Below, in pieces: positions 1 to 12,300 of a stretch of DNA of 64,000 nucleotides. Made by a program: the position numbers and the translations under genes. Position 1 is the first letter of the stretch; each line of letters starts with the position of its first letter. Under the pieces are notes generated by a model. The model searched no databases. It had not been told where the DNA came from and saw only the letters and a program-made list of their open reading frames with translations. The stretch comes from Ariolimax columbianus (lineage: Eukaryota > Mollusca > Gastropoda > Stylommatophora > Arionidae): NCBI GenBank assembly GCA_036924085.1, contig JAVGWX010000001.1, positions 4,816,200 to 4,880,199 on the forward strand, written 5' to 3'.

Positions 1-159
1 CTTGTGTTAGAAGGGGCAACCAGTTCCCTTCCTCTCTGTCTTGTCTTTTATAACTAAGCACCAGTTAAAGCCAGGTAGACTGGTACGTGTTGAGACCAGA
101 GCTTGAATCTGACACCTTTGCCATGAAAAGCAAGCACTCTAATCACTTTTCTCTCCTCA

Positions 160-475
160 GACACACTAACCACTCAGACATTCGAACCACTCAGGCACTT
201 TAACCACTTAGAGACACTAACCACTCAGACACTAACCACTCAGGCACTCTAACCACTCAGGCACTCATACACACTAATGACTCGGACACTCTAACCCCTC
301 AAGCACTCTAAACACTCAGGCACTCTAACCTTTCATACACTATAACCACTCAGGCACTCTAAACACTCAGGCACTCTAACCACTCTGTCACTCTAACTAC
401 TCAGGCATTCTAAACAATCAGACAATCTAACCACCCAGATACTAACCACCGAGACACTCTAACCAGTGTCACTTA
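160..475. repeat. Minisatellite, ~17-bp unit
   Basis: Degenerate direct repeats built on 'accactcaggcactcta' fill this stretch, with many substitutions and small indels. It lies upstream of the first DCTN2 exon seen here, so it is probably intronic. Confidence 0.85.
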
Positions 476-589
476 GATACTCTTACCTGAAGTGCCTGGA
501 AATACAGTCAAAATTATATAGCCAGATTGTAGCTCTTCTACTCCATGTGTCTTACTTACAGTTTTTGTGACCACGGTTCTGCACAACAT

Positions 590-1120
590 CCCCCTTAGTG
601 CTGTCTATCAGTTCATGTCTAGAACTTCTCTGACCACAGTTATCTACAATGTCTATCCCTAGTGCTGTGTATCAGTTCATGTCTAGAACTTCTCTGACCA
701 CAGTTCTCTACAATGTCTATCCCTAGTGCTGTCTATCATTTCATGTCTAGAACTTCTCTGACCACAGCTCTCTACAATGTCTATCCCTAGTGCTGTCTAT
801 CAGTTCATGTCTAGAACTTCTCTGACCACAGCTCTCTACAATGTCTATCCCTAGTGCTGTGTATCAGTTCATGTCTAGAACTTCTCTGACCACAGCTCTC
901 TACAATGTCTCTCCCTAGTGCTGTGTATCAGTTCATGTCTAGAACTTCTCTGACCACAGTTCTCTACAATGTCAATCCCTAGTGCTGTCTATCAGTTCAT
1001 GTCTAGAACTTCTCTGACCACAGTTCTCTACAATGTCTCTCCCTAGTGCTGTGTATCAGTTCATGTCTAGAACTTCTATACCATGGTTCTCCACAACGTC
1101 CGTCCCTAGTGTTGTGTATA
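590..1120. repeat. Minisatellite, 64-bp unit
   Basis: About eight tandem copies of a 64-bp unit containing 'gaccacagttctctacaatg' and 'catgtctagaacttctct'. The spacing is exactly 64 bp where measured (631 and 695). Copies differ by a few bases (tctatccc or tctctccc; gtgtatc or gtctatc). It lies in probable DCTN2 intron. Confidence 0.93.
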
Positions 1121-1244
1121 AGTCTTGTTGTTGATATTCTGTCAGACCAAGATGTTAAACTGTTTCATTTCTTCCTACTTGGTCATCTTCTGTCTTTTGG
1201 TCATCCTCTGTACACTCCTGTGACTGTCTGTCTATTTCTGTAAA

Positions 1245-2800
1245 GATAAGCAGCAGACTGTGGTAATTGAAGTTTGTGCCATCTATTGACAATAGACACA
1301 AGCCACATTTATAAATGCCAGGGCAAGTCAGTAAATAGGTCAAAAATGGCTATTAAAAAACAAACTAAATGACATATGAACTTGAAAACCATTTATTATT
1401 GCACTTAATCATCCCTTATGTCTCAACATAATTTCCATTAACAGTGGTACACTTATCCCATCACTTTATTAGTGCACCAAAACCTACAGCATAGCAGTCT
1501 GTGCTGTGCTGTCTCAGCCACATTTGAACTTCATGTTCAACCTTTCCTGAAACATCTCCTGCAAGGTGGGTTTTTAGTACACCAAACAGGTGGAAATCAC
1601 TTGAGGCTGTAATGTGGATGTTCAAGAAGATCCCACCCTTGTTGTTACATTTTCTCCTGGATTAATCATATTCAAGCTGTTTGTTATCTGGCATTGCCAT
1701 GATGAAGCAGTACCCCTCTAGTCAGCAGACCTAGACTCTTTCTTCACATTGCATCCTGAGGCATCAACAGAACTTGACAGTAGGATACAGCATTAACATT
1801 TTTACCTTTCTTCTGGAAAATGGTTAACAGCACTCTGTGAGAATCCAAAAAACACTGTCAGCATAACATATTTCTTTGATTCAGGTTAGTAGTGATGTAA
1901 GAATGATTTGTTCCCAGTCCTGTCTGCATGTTTTCTCTTTCATCTGAATACTGACAGGACCAATAGGTTCATTTTGTGTTCATTCAATTGTCTGGGTATC
2001 CACTGTGGACACACTTTCCAGCAATGATCATGCATTATTCTGTAGGATAAACCATGTGAACATTATTGCAGTTGCTACACTGTCTCATTACTCGCCTGTC
2101 AACTCGAATCATCTCCGCGACCCACTGCATCAGTGTTTCTGTTCAAATCTGGAAATTTGTGGGTATCCTTGAAAGAATTGATTGACTATGTTATGCACCA
2201 CTTTACCTGACAAACACTTCTCCTCATAAACAGGAAGCATTTAATTATGAATAGCCTTTGCAGAAAATTCTTTTGTCCTCAAAAACACACAACAGCATGC
2301 TGTTCTTTGATTGTACACTCTGAACATTGCGCCATCTTGTATCTGAGCTTCACACATGTATGAAACACCTAGCGTCTGCTACTTGCAGTAATCACAAAGC
2401 TGGATGTTGCTGCTACCTACAGTAATCACAAAGCTGGATGTTGCTGCCACCTAGTGTCTGCTACCTACAGTAATCACAAAGCTGGATGTTGCTGCCACCT
2501 AGTGTCTGCTACCTACAGTAATCACAAAGCTGGATGTTGCTGCCACCTAGTGTCTGCTACCTACAGTAATCACAAAGCTGGATGTTGCTGCCACCTAGTG
2601 TCTGCTACCTACAGTAATCACAAAGCTGGATGTTGCTGCCACCTAGTGTCTGCTACCTACAGTAATCACAAAGCTGGATGTTGCTGCCACCTAGTGTCTG
2701 CTACCTACAGTAATCACAAAGCTGGATGTTGCTGCCACCTAGTGTCTGCTACCTACAGTAATCACAAAGCTGGATGTTGCTGCCACCTTATGACATGACT
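1245..2800 (-). mobile_element. Decayed mariner-type DNA transposon (minus strand)
   Basis: Read on the minus strand, this contains scattered pieces of a Tc1/mariner-superfamily transposase in the right order. An N-terminal SECTIKEQHAV-like start lies near 2325, a helix-turn-helix segment RVDRRV near 2110, a segment like 'LLEHPHYS' near 1610, and a C-terminal WDKCTTVNGNYVE near 1450. The frame is broken by many stops and shifts, so it is dead. The same family occurs on the + strand at 44160-45160, and the two copies align through leader, coding region and 3' end. Exact termini and terminal inverted repeats were not resolved. It is probably intronic in DCTN2. Confidence 0.8.
2390..2790. repeat. 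Minisatellite, 48-bp unit, in mariner leader
   Basis: About eight nearly identical 48-bp copies containing 'gtaatcacaaagctggatgt' and 'tgctgccacctag'. A single diverged unit of the same sequence occurs as the leader of the related mariner copy at 44165-44215, so this array looks like an amplified piece of the transposon's 5' untranslated region. The reading frame through it is a by-product of a unit divisible by three. Confidence 0.93.
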
Positions 2801-3159
2801 ACATTTTTCAGCTATCCCATATCAGTTTGTGACCTACTTACTGAATTATCCTCGGATTGACTTTTTTTTGGGAACCATTACTGCTATTATTCTAATGCAT
2901 TTGCATGATGATAGTTTGGTTGGATATATTAGATGTATTGTTCTCACAATTCTGATGATTTACAATTTCTATTCGTAAAGTTTTACAGGTTTTTTAAAAA
3001 ATGTATACAATTTGTAGTTATTCAAACAAGTGATGTAACAATAACATACATCAATTTTCCTGAAGCATGTTCGAGATTATGCAGAGAAAGTTATTTTAGT
3101 TAAGATGTGTTGCTATCTGTGAGTGTGGTTATTCAGTTTTCATGGATTGAATTTTCCAG

Positions 3160-3304
3160 AATGTTGTTGACCCAGTTGGAGAGCTGTACACCAGCGATTG
3201 AGGAGAAAGTGAAAGAAAGTTCAGGGAAAGAAGACATTGGAAACAATGTTCTGTATGAACTCTATTACAGACCAGAGCAGGCACAGTTCAGCAGAAATGC
3301 CAGA
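3160..3304 (+). CDS. DCTN2: DCTN2 exon (first in window)
   Basis: The acceptor is ttttccag at 3152-3159 and the donor GTGAGT at 3305. The exon starts on the third base of a codon and ends in phase 0. It encodes MLLTQLESCTPAIEEKVKES... up to FSRNAR. It aligns with the human segment RLLLQLEATK through RPEQDKFSQAAK. Confidence 0.92.
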
Positions 3305-6300
3305 GTGAGTTGTGATATTTTGTCATTTGTTTGAGAACACAGAAATGAAGCCAACAGTTTACAGGATATCAAGTAAGAAATTTATCTTCTTCTTCAATTG
3401 TTCTCAATCTCTTGCTAACAAGCCCTGATAAGGGCTTTGCAAGTAACAGGATGTTGTTTGGTGAACGGAATGCGCCATGTTGTAGTTTACAGCTTGAGTG
3501 CAATATTTGCATCCTTCAGTCCGACACATCCAACTTCAGCAGGCATTATTTAGTACAGAGTTAGCCTTCTCTCTTCGATCCCTTCTTCTTAGCCAGTCTG
3601 CTCTGTTGTAGCCTGTTATCCTGGATCACCGCTTGGAGGTGTAGAAGGGCCTTGGCAGATCTGTTTGCTGGACCCTGATGCTAGCAGTCAGCTATGGGTC
3701 ACTGACCACTGCAGTTTATGCACTCTTCAGCATCTTGATACCAAGGGATTTATGAATACATTGATAGACAAGGTAAAAATAATTTTTTTAAATATTGTAA
3801 AAAGGCACAGAAACATGATAATTTTAGATAAATTCTAAAGGCAAGTGAACAAGGATGGAAATATACATAAGTAGATAAGCAATTGAATTGTAGTTGTTGA
3901 CCATCATAGCAAGAAACAGTCAATGTAGAACATCTATATCAGTGACCTTTGATGTTCATTTGTCTGTTCTATGTGATACTTTCTTCACTTATTATAGGGG
4001 AGGAAGGCTAACGTCTGGTCAGGCACAGCATACTGATCAGACATGTTAGCCAGGGTCAGGCAAAACAAACTGATTAAGACCCTCACCTCGGCGGAAATGG
4101 GCTGTTTTCATGGCAGCCTGGCTAACAAAGAGGGATCGACGTGATCCCCGTAGTAGTGAGTGACACACATATGAAGCCAAGCATAGCACAACTGCCTAAA
4201 AGACCGAGAGGTCCACCTTCATCAGCACGCTTGGGATGTGAGGAAAGCTACCGCAACCCGCCACTGAATGTCCTTTTCAGGGCACACAATAGAACCTACT
4301 CATTGTGGGCATTCGCAAACAACAACACTTATGATCTGTTAATTTGTATCTGCCCTTTCTACTTCCTTCTATCATGCTCTGCTCACTTTTGTTTTTGCTC
4401 TAGATTCATTGCAGACATGGATATCATTGCTTCTTGAGTAATATCTGTTAAGTGTTCCATTTTCAGATTGCTACTCTTGAAGAAAGGCTGGAAAGGCTTG
4501 AAAATGTTATTGGCAAAAACTTTGACAAGATGGTGGGTCTGACCTTTCTTCTGTCATTTCCTGTTTAGTATATTAACAATTAGTGATGAGTATGTTTTGG
4601 ACTCAGGTTGTGTATGCAGATTAATGCAGGGGCTACACAATCGGAGGAAAGTATGACAGAATACCAGCAATCCACCAAAAATGATTATTTTGAGAACTTG
4701 TGTTTTTCCTGTGGCAGCATTCGGCTGTGAAACATGGACAATTACCCAAACATCAAGGTATAGAATTGAGCCCTTCGAGTCTAAATGTTATAGAAAGTTT
4801 CTCAAAATACCATGGACTGAAAAAAAAAGAAGAATGCAGACATTCAACAAGAGTTGAGCATAGAGGAGAACTGGTTCATAAATTCTATAATGAACAGAAA
4901 ATTTAAATACTTTGGCCACATCAAAACATAAAACATTGCCTGTTTAGCTTTGAGTCTCCACAGCAACAGTTTTTGTTATGAGCTAAATATTCGTACCTTT
5001 TTGGTACCATTTTCTGACATTCATGGCAGTAGACAGATTATTTCCTCCACCATGGCAGTAGACAGATTATTTCCTCCACCATGGCAATACATAGATTATT
5101 TCCTCCACCATGGCAGTAGACAGATTATTTCCTCCACCATGGCAATACATAGATTATTTCCTCCACCATGGCAGTAGACAGATTATTTACTCCACCATGG
5201 CAGTAGACAGCTTATTTCCTCCACCATGGCAGTAGACAGCTTATTTCCTCCACCATGGCAGTAGACAGATTATTTCCTCCATCATGGTAGTAGACAGATT
5301 ATCTCCTCCACCATGTCAATAGGCAGATTATCTCCTCCACCATGGCAGTAGACAGATTATCTCATATACCATGTCAATAGGCAGATTATCTCCTCCACCA
5401 TGGTAGTAGACAGATTTTCTCATATACCATGTCAATAGGCAGATTATCTCCTCCACCATGATAGTAGACAGAATATCTTCTCCATCATGGCAGTAGACAG
5501 ATTATCTCCTCCACCATGATAGTAGACAGAATATCTTCTCCATCATGGCAGTAGACAGATTATCTCCTCCACCATGATAGTAGACAGAATATCTTCTCCA
5601 TCATGGCAGTAGACAGATTATCTCCTCCACCATGATAGTAGACAGAATATCTTCTCCATCATGGCAGTAGGCAGATTATCTCCTTCACCATGACATTAGA
5701 CAGATTATCTCCTCCTTCAACCATGGCAGTAGACAGATTATCTCCTCCACCATGTCAGTAAGCTGACTTCTAAGTGTGTGAGAGTAAGCTGGCCTCTAAA
5801 TGTATGAAAACAAAATTGCCTCTGAAACTTAGTCTTGCTTGAAATCACAGCTTGCACATTCCAACCAACATTTGAAATTTTGTTCCCACAGAACTTGCTG
5901 ACAACAGATGTCAAGAACAAGTCCCTCATTGTAAGTCAAGCTTCTCATGGTTTGTCATTTTCACATATCATATTTTGAGATCATATATTTTTTATAATTT
6001 TGAACATCATGAGTCTGAAGTCAGTGCAGGCTTAGCTGTTGCGTAGTACTTATTCTAAACAGTTACAACATGTATCTACACAACGACACGACTTCACACA
6101 GTAAACAACTTGTCATAACACATAACATTATCATTTATTAACATGCATATCAACAAAACCATATTAACAAAATACATCTAAACTAAATTATCATAATATA
6201 TATATTCATATATTGAAATGCATCAGAGGTTTTAAGCACTAGCTTTTGATATTTCCCCCCGAGCTACATAACCCAAGCTCTCGCTGCTGCATTCACTTTA

Positions 6301-9300
6301 TCTGCACATTCAACACGCACTCGCAAACTCGTCCTCACGATTGGATTACATATTCGGTCGTTCTGTGAATTCGCATTTAATCAGACCACCTTCAATCAGA
6401 TGATCTGTGCATTCTCATACAATCGGTTCACATATGTTCCCGATCTGTGCATTTATATGTAGTTAGATCACACCACTTATAGTCGGATCATGTACTCACT
6501 TGTGGTCACATACTCAGTCGATCTGTGCATACACATACAATCAGAACACACATCGTTCTCAAAGGGTCCTGCACATCTTTTGTGCGCCCTGAAAAGGACG
6601 TTAAGTGGCGGGTTGCAGTAGCTGTCCTCACATCTCAAGTGTGATGATGAAGGTGGACCGGGGTCCTCCAGGCAGTTGGGCTATGCTTTGCTTCATCTGT
6701 GTGTTGCTCGCGACTACAGGGATCACATTGATCCCTTACCCGTTAGCCAGGCTGCCATGAAAACAACCCGTTTCCAGAAAGGACTACGATGAAGACGAGC
6801 TGAGGGTCTTGTCCAGTACATTTTGCTTGACCCTGACTAACATGTCTGATTGCCTGACGAGACGTTAGTCTTCCTCCCCTATCATATTGTGTTAATATGA
6901 TGTCTTTTGATCCTGCAGGGTGCTGTTGCCACATTGAACTCCAAACTGTCCCTGCTGGATGCAGTGAGCACAGAAACTGTTGAAGCCCGACTGAACGTAG
7001 TCCTACAGAAAATGGAACAAGTTTCAGAGAAGGAGAAAGGGGCTCAAGTGGATCCAGACAATCAGAAAATGGTTGGACATTCACTTTTCTGGATTATTGT
7101 TATTGACTTAAAGTATATTTTTAGAAGAGAAATGAAGAAACCCAACAATGTCATGCATGACATTTTAGGCAGACAAAGAAAAAGTTTCAAGTTTTGACAG
7201 GGATGCCTCCAACCTCTCCCACATCATGAGTCTGTAACACCATACAGCAAGAGAAAGACAACAGAAAAAGATGAATTGGCGGTGTTGAATACAACACTAC
7301 AGAAGCATGGACTGAAAATAGCAGCTGTCTTTGAAATGATATGTGAAAGAAGATCACAACTCCCTATGATGTCTAATGATCTTTAGAGATGGTACATTAA
7401 ACAGAGATTGCAACTGCCTATGATGTCTGATGGTCCAAAGAGATGACGTGTGGATGAAGATCACAACTCCCCATGATGTCTGATGGTCCATAGAGATGAC
7501 GTGTGGATGAAGATCACAACTCCCCATGATGTCTGATGATCCATAGAGATGACGTGTGGATGAAGATCACAACTCCCCATGATGTCTGATGGTCCATAGA
7601 GATGACGTGTGGATGAAGATCACAACTCCCCATGATGTCTGATGATCCATAGAGATGACGTGTGGATGAAGATCACAACTCCCCATGATGTCTGATGGTC
7701 CATAGAGATGACGTGTGAAAGACGATCACAACTCCCCATGATGTCTGATGATCCATAGAGATGACGTGTGGATGAAGATCACAACTCCCCATGATGTCTG
7801 ATGGTCCATAGACATGATGTGTGAAAGACGATCACAACTCCCCATGATGTCTGATGATCCATAGAGATGACGTGTGAAAGACGATCACAACTCCCCATGA
7901 TGTCTGATGGTCCATAGAGATGACGTGTGGATGAAGATCACAACTCCCCATGATGTCTGATGATCCATAGAGATGACGTGTGAAAGAAGATCACAACTTC
8001 CCAGATGTCTGATGATCCATAGAGATGATGTGTGGATGAAGATCACAACTCCCCATGATGTCTGATGGTCCATAGACATGATGTGTGAAAGACGATCACA
8101 ACTCCCCATGATGTCTGATGATCCATAGAGATGACGTGTGGATGAAGATCACAACTCCCCATGATGTCTGATGGTCCATAGACATGATGTGTGAAAGACG
8201 ATCACAACTCCCCATGATGTCTGATGATCCATAGAGATGACGTGTGGATGAAGATCACAACTCCCCATGATGTCTGATGGTCCATAGACATGATGTGTGA
8301 AAGACGATCACAACTCCCCATGATGTCTGATGATCCATAGAGATGACGTGTGAAAGACGATCACAACTCCCCATGATGTCTGATGGTCCATAGAGATGAC
8401 GTGTGAAAGACGATCACAACTCCCCATGATGTCTGATGATCCATAGAGATGACGTGTGAAAGAAGATCACAACTCCCCATGATGTCTGATAATGAATGGT
8501 CTCAGAGATGACACATGAATTAAGGTTGAAACTCCTCATAACATCTGATGATATATGTGAACAGATGAAATGAGATTAAATTCATATACTTTCAGTGTGT
8601 TTACAGGGAGATCACAGGAAATGTTCAGGAGGAATTACTTAGAGATGAAATGCAATGTAAATCTCATTGCCATGAGTGGTCATTGTTACAAAAATGGAAA
8701 TATGTACATAATTTTGTAACATTATTTCACCCATATATTAAGGCTATTATCACCAAGAAAAAACCAAAAAAGACTATGGTCTGTGGGGGGGGGGGGGGGG
8801 AGAAAGAAGAAGAAGAGGAGGAGAAGAAGGAGATAAAAGAGGTATGCCTTCATCAATAGAATTCAGAAAGACCAAACCTTTAAAAGCAAACAAAATTAGG
8901 AGACAACACTACCACACAGGAAGTGTTATATAAATAGGTGGCACAACTCAAAAAGTTCTGTTTATTAGATCAGACCTGGAGAGGACTTAGAAAGTTCTGG
9001 TTAGTAGATCAGACCTGGAGAGGACTTAGAAAGTTCTGGTTAGTAGATCAGAACCTGGAGAGGACTTCTTCACCAGGAAGACATTCTTATCATTTGAATT
9101 GAGAGTTGGTCAAGTAGTAGATGAGACCTGGAGAAGAAGTCATCACGTTTTCCAAACTGCAGGCTGTAAATAGCCATACAGATCAGAATTATCCTACTAA
9201 ATGACAAATTGAAATAGTTAAACTTTACCTTCTCTACATTTTGAGTGTTAAACTTAGTTATGGGTTCAAGAATAAACATAAATATGTGCTATACCATCTC

Positions 9301-12300
9301 TTGTTTATTATTGTACAAGATACCAGCTGTAATTTGTATATCAAATTCAATAATGATAAAATTGAACATAATTTCTATTTAATTAAACTATGCAAAATAG
9401 TCATTGATTAAATTATATCGATCTTCTTTTATATTTGTATAGACACTGATTGACTCCCTTAGATACAAAAAAAAACATAAAAAGGGAAATAAATGGAATA
9501 ACTCAATTATTTGGAAATTATTATTTCCTATCTGAGATATTGCCCTTGGAATCACATAAGGGCTGAGCTGCCTGATCTTGGCAGCTCAATGCCCCTTGAT
9601 TATGGGAATCAAATGTCCAGTACTTTATTTTAGATATGTACTGTGTGTGTGCCCACACACACATATATAAAGGGGAGTTAGACTAATGTCTGGTCAGGTG
9701 ATCTTGGACTCTCCTTCCTCTCTCTTCTTACCTCACTCTGTTTCATTTGACTCTGTACAACAATCACACTCTTGCACAACTTTCACACGCGTCCTCACGG
9801 TTAGGCTCTTCCATTGCACTTTGGTTGGACTGGCTTTTGAGAGCGCACAAACCTAGCATAGCTACATACAGATGCACACATACATCCAAGCACTGATTTA
9901 TACGTCTTAATATCGCCCAATCGACTACTTTCTGGGGTGGAATAGGCCCGCCTCCACCAGTAGAAACTAATGAGGCAAACATGTAAAATAAAAAAAAATT
10001 TTAAAGTCTGGTCAGGCAAAATATACTGATCAGACATGTTAGTCAGGTTCAGGCAAAACATACTGGACAAGACCCTCATCTTGGCTTCCTCGTAGCACTT
10101 TCTGGTAATGAGCTGTTTTCATGGCAGCCTGGTTAACAAGGTGAGGGATCGACTTGAGCTACACGCAGATGAAGCCAAGCAAAGCACAACCGCCTGGAGG
10201 ACCCCTGTCCACCTTCATCAACACTCTCAGAATATGAGGATGTCAGGATGTGTCCCTTGTTTTCATTTCGGGATCAAGATACTGAGCTGTGCATGAGCTG
10301 TAGTGATCAGTGACCCATAGCTGACTGCTGGCGTTGTAGGCCAACGAACCAGAGCTGCCAAGACTCTTCTACACCTCCATGCAGGTATCCTGTATAACAG
10401 GCTGCAACAGAGCAGACTGGTAAAGGAGAAGGGATCGAAGAGGGAAGGCTAACTCGTTATTCAAAAATGCCTGCTGAAATCGGATGTGTCAGACTGAAAG
10501 GTGCAGATATAGCAGTAAACTACGGCACAGCGCATTCCGACCTCCGGACAATATCCTGGTACTTGCAAATCCCTTTTTTAGGAAGATTGAGAACAAACGA
10601 AGAAGTTTTCATTTCTATGCTCTTTTTTGTCTTTTCTCTTTGATCTTTGACATCTTTTTATGCATGTCTGTATTACTGTTTTTAGTAGTTGTTGCTGAAT
10701 CTATCCTATGCTTTTTTATTAGATTTCTGATTTGTATGACCTAGTTAAGAAGTGGGAACCAACAGTGGAGAACTTGCCTCAGATTATGGACAGACTTTTG
10801 TCATTAAAGGAGCTACATGAACAAGGTAATTCATACAAGCATAACATTGTGTGATTCTTGAATGTACATGTGATTCTTGAATGTACATGTGATTCCTGTG
10901 ACTATTCTATTCTGTGATTCTTGAATGTACATGTGATTCCTGTGAACATTCTATTGTGTGATTCTTGAATGTATATGTGATTCCTGCAAACATTCTATTG
11001 TGTGATTCTTGAATGTACATGTGATTCCTGTGAAAATTCTATTGTGTGATTCTTGAATATATATTAGATTCCTGTGACATTCTATTGTGTGATTCTAAAA
11101 CAAATATTAGATTCCTGTGAACGTTCTATTGTGTATCAGATTTATGCAGCCATTCTATTCTAATTTAGTTGTTGTTTGTGAATGCCCACAATGAGTAGTT
11201 TAAGGGTTAAGTGGTAGGTTGCATTAGCTTTCCTCACATCCCGAGCGTGCTGATGAAGATGGACCTGGGTCCTCCAGGCAGTTGTGCTATGCTTGACTTC
11301 ATCTGCGTGTCGCTTACTACTACACGGATCTTGTTGATTGATCACCTCGTTAGCCAGGCTGCCATTAAAACAACCCGTTTCCAGGGAGGGCCACTAGGAA
11401 GCCGAGGTGAGGGTCTCAGCCAATATGTTTTGTCTGACCCTGACTAACATATCTGATGAGTATATTTAGTGGTCTGTTGTCTTATGTAAAATGGTGTATG
11501 CAACAATATCAAAAAAAGTATTTTTAAAATACGAGGCATGATAAAAAATTTCTGGACTGGCATCGTAATTTCAGAACCAACGGGATACGACCAATTGTTG
11601 CAAGGCACATGTTGACCTCTAGACCTAATGTACATGTAGCCTGAGTTAGGTCTGCCCTTCTTGTTTAGTTTATTTGCAGTAGTGCTTTGTACTTACATGT
11701 GTGGACCACATTCGCCACATTGTCATGGTGGAAAAAAATTGATCAAAGAATTTGCATTTGTTTAAAATAGCTTGGTAAAGCATGTAAAGACACATACTCA
11801 GACAGTCTAGGAAAGGATTGTATTTGTGGTACACGAGTTCATGAATGGTATCAACATTTTAAAAATGGTCATAAAAGTGTTGAGAGCAATGAAACCCACA
11901 ACTAGCACAAGTGAAAACAATGTCACACTTGAGCATGCAACTGTGCTGGGAAAATGCATAATCATAATTTGTGAGTTGTTTGAAGACTTACACATAAGTT
12001 TCAGTTCAGTTCAATCAAGTTTTGCATCCTTTGAGAGGCACACCGTCACAGAAGGCTGGCATTGCGTGAGAGTGGTAACTCCATCATGCTTGACCATCCA
12101 TAGCAACTTGTGCAGCAGTTTCTTGCTAAGCATGATATTCCACAGGTCCATCAACCAGTTAATGTATGTGTCTTTATATGTTTCTCCAAGTATTTGTCAA
12201 AATTTGATGCAGATTGTTTGATCAATTTTTATCTGCCATGGCAATGCAATGAATACTGTTTACACGCACAAGTACCTAACACTACTGCAAGCAAATCAGA

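Noticed and set aside
2454..2798. Cys-rich 16-residue repeat protein
   Set aside because: The frame follows from the 48-bp array; the unit derives from untranslated mariner leader sequence.
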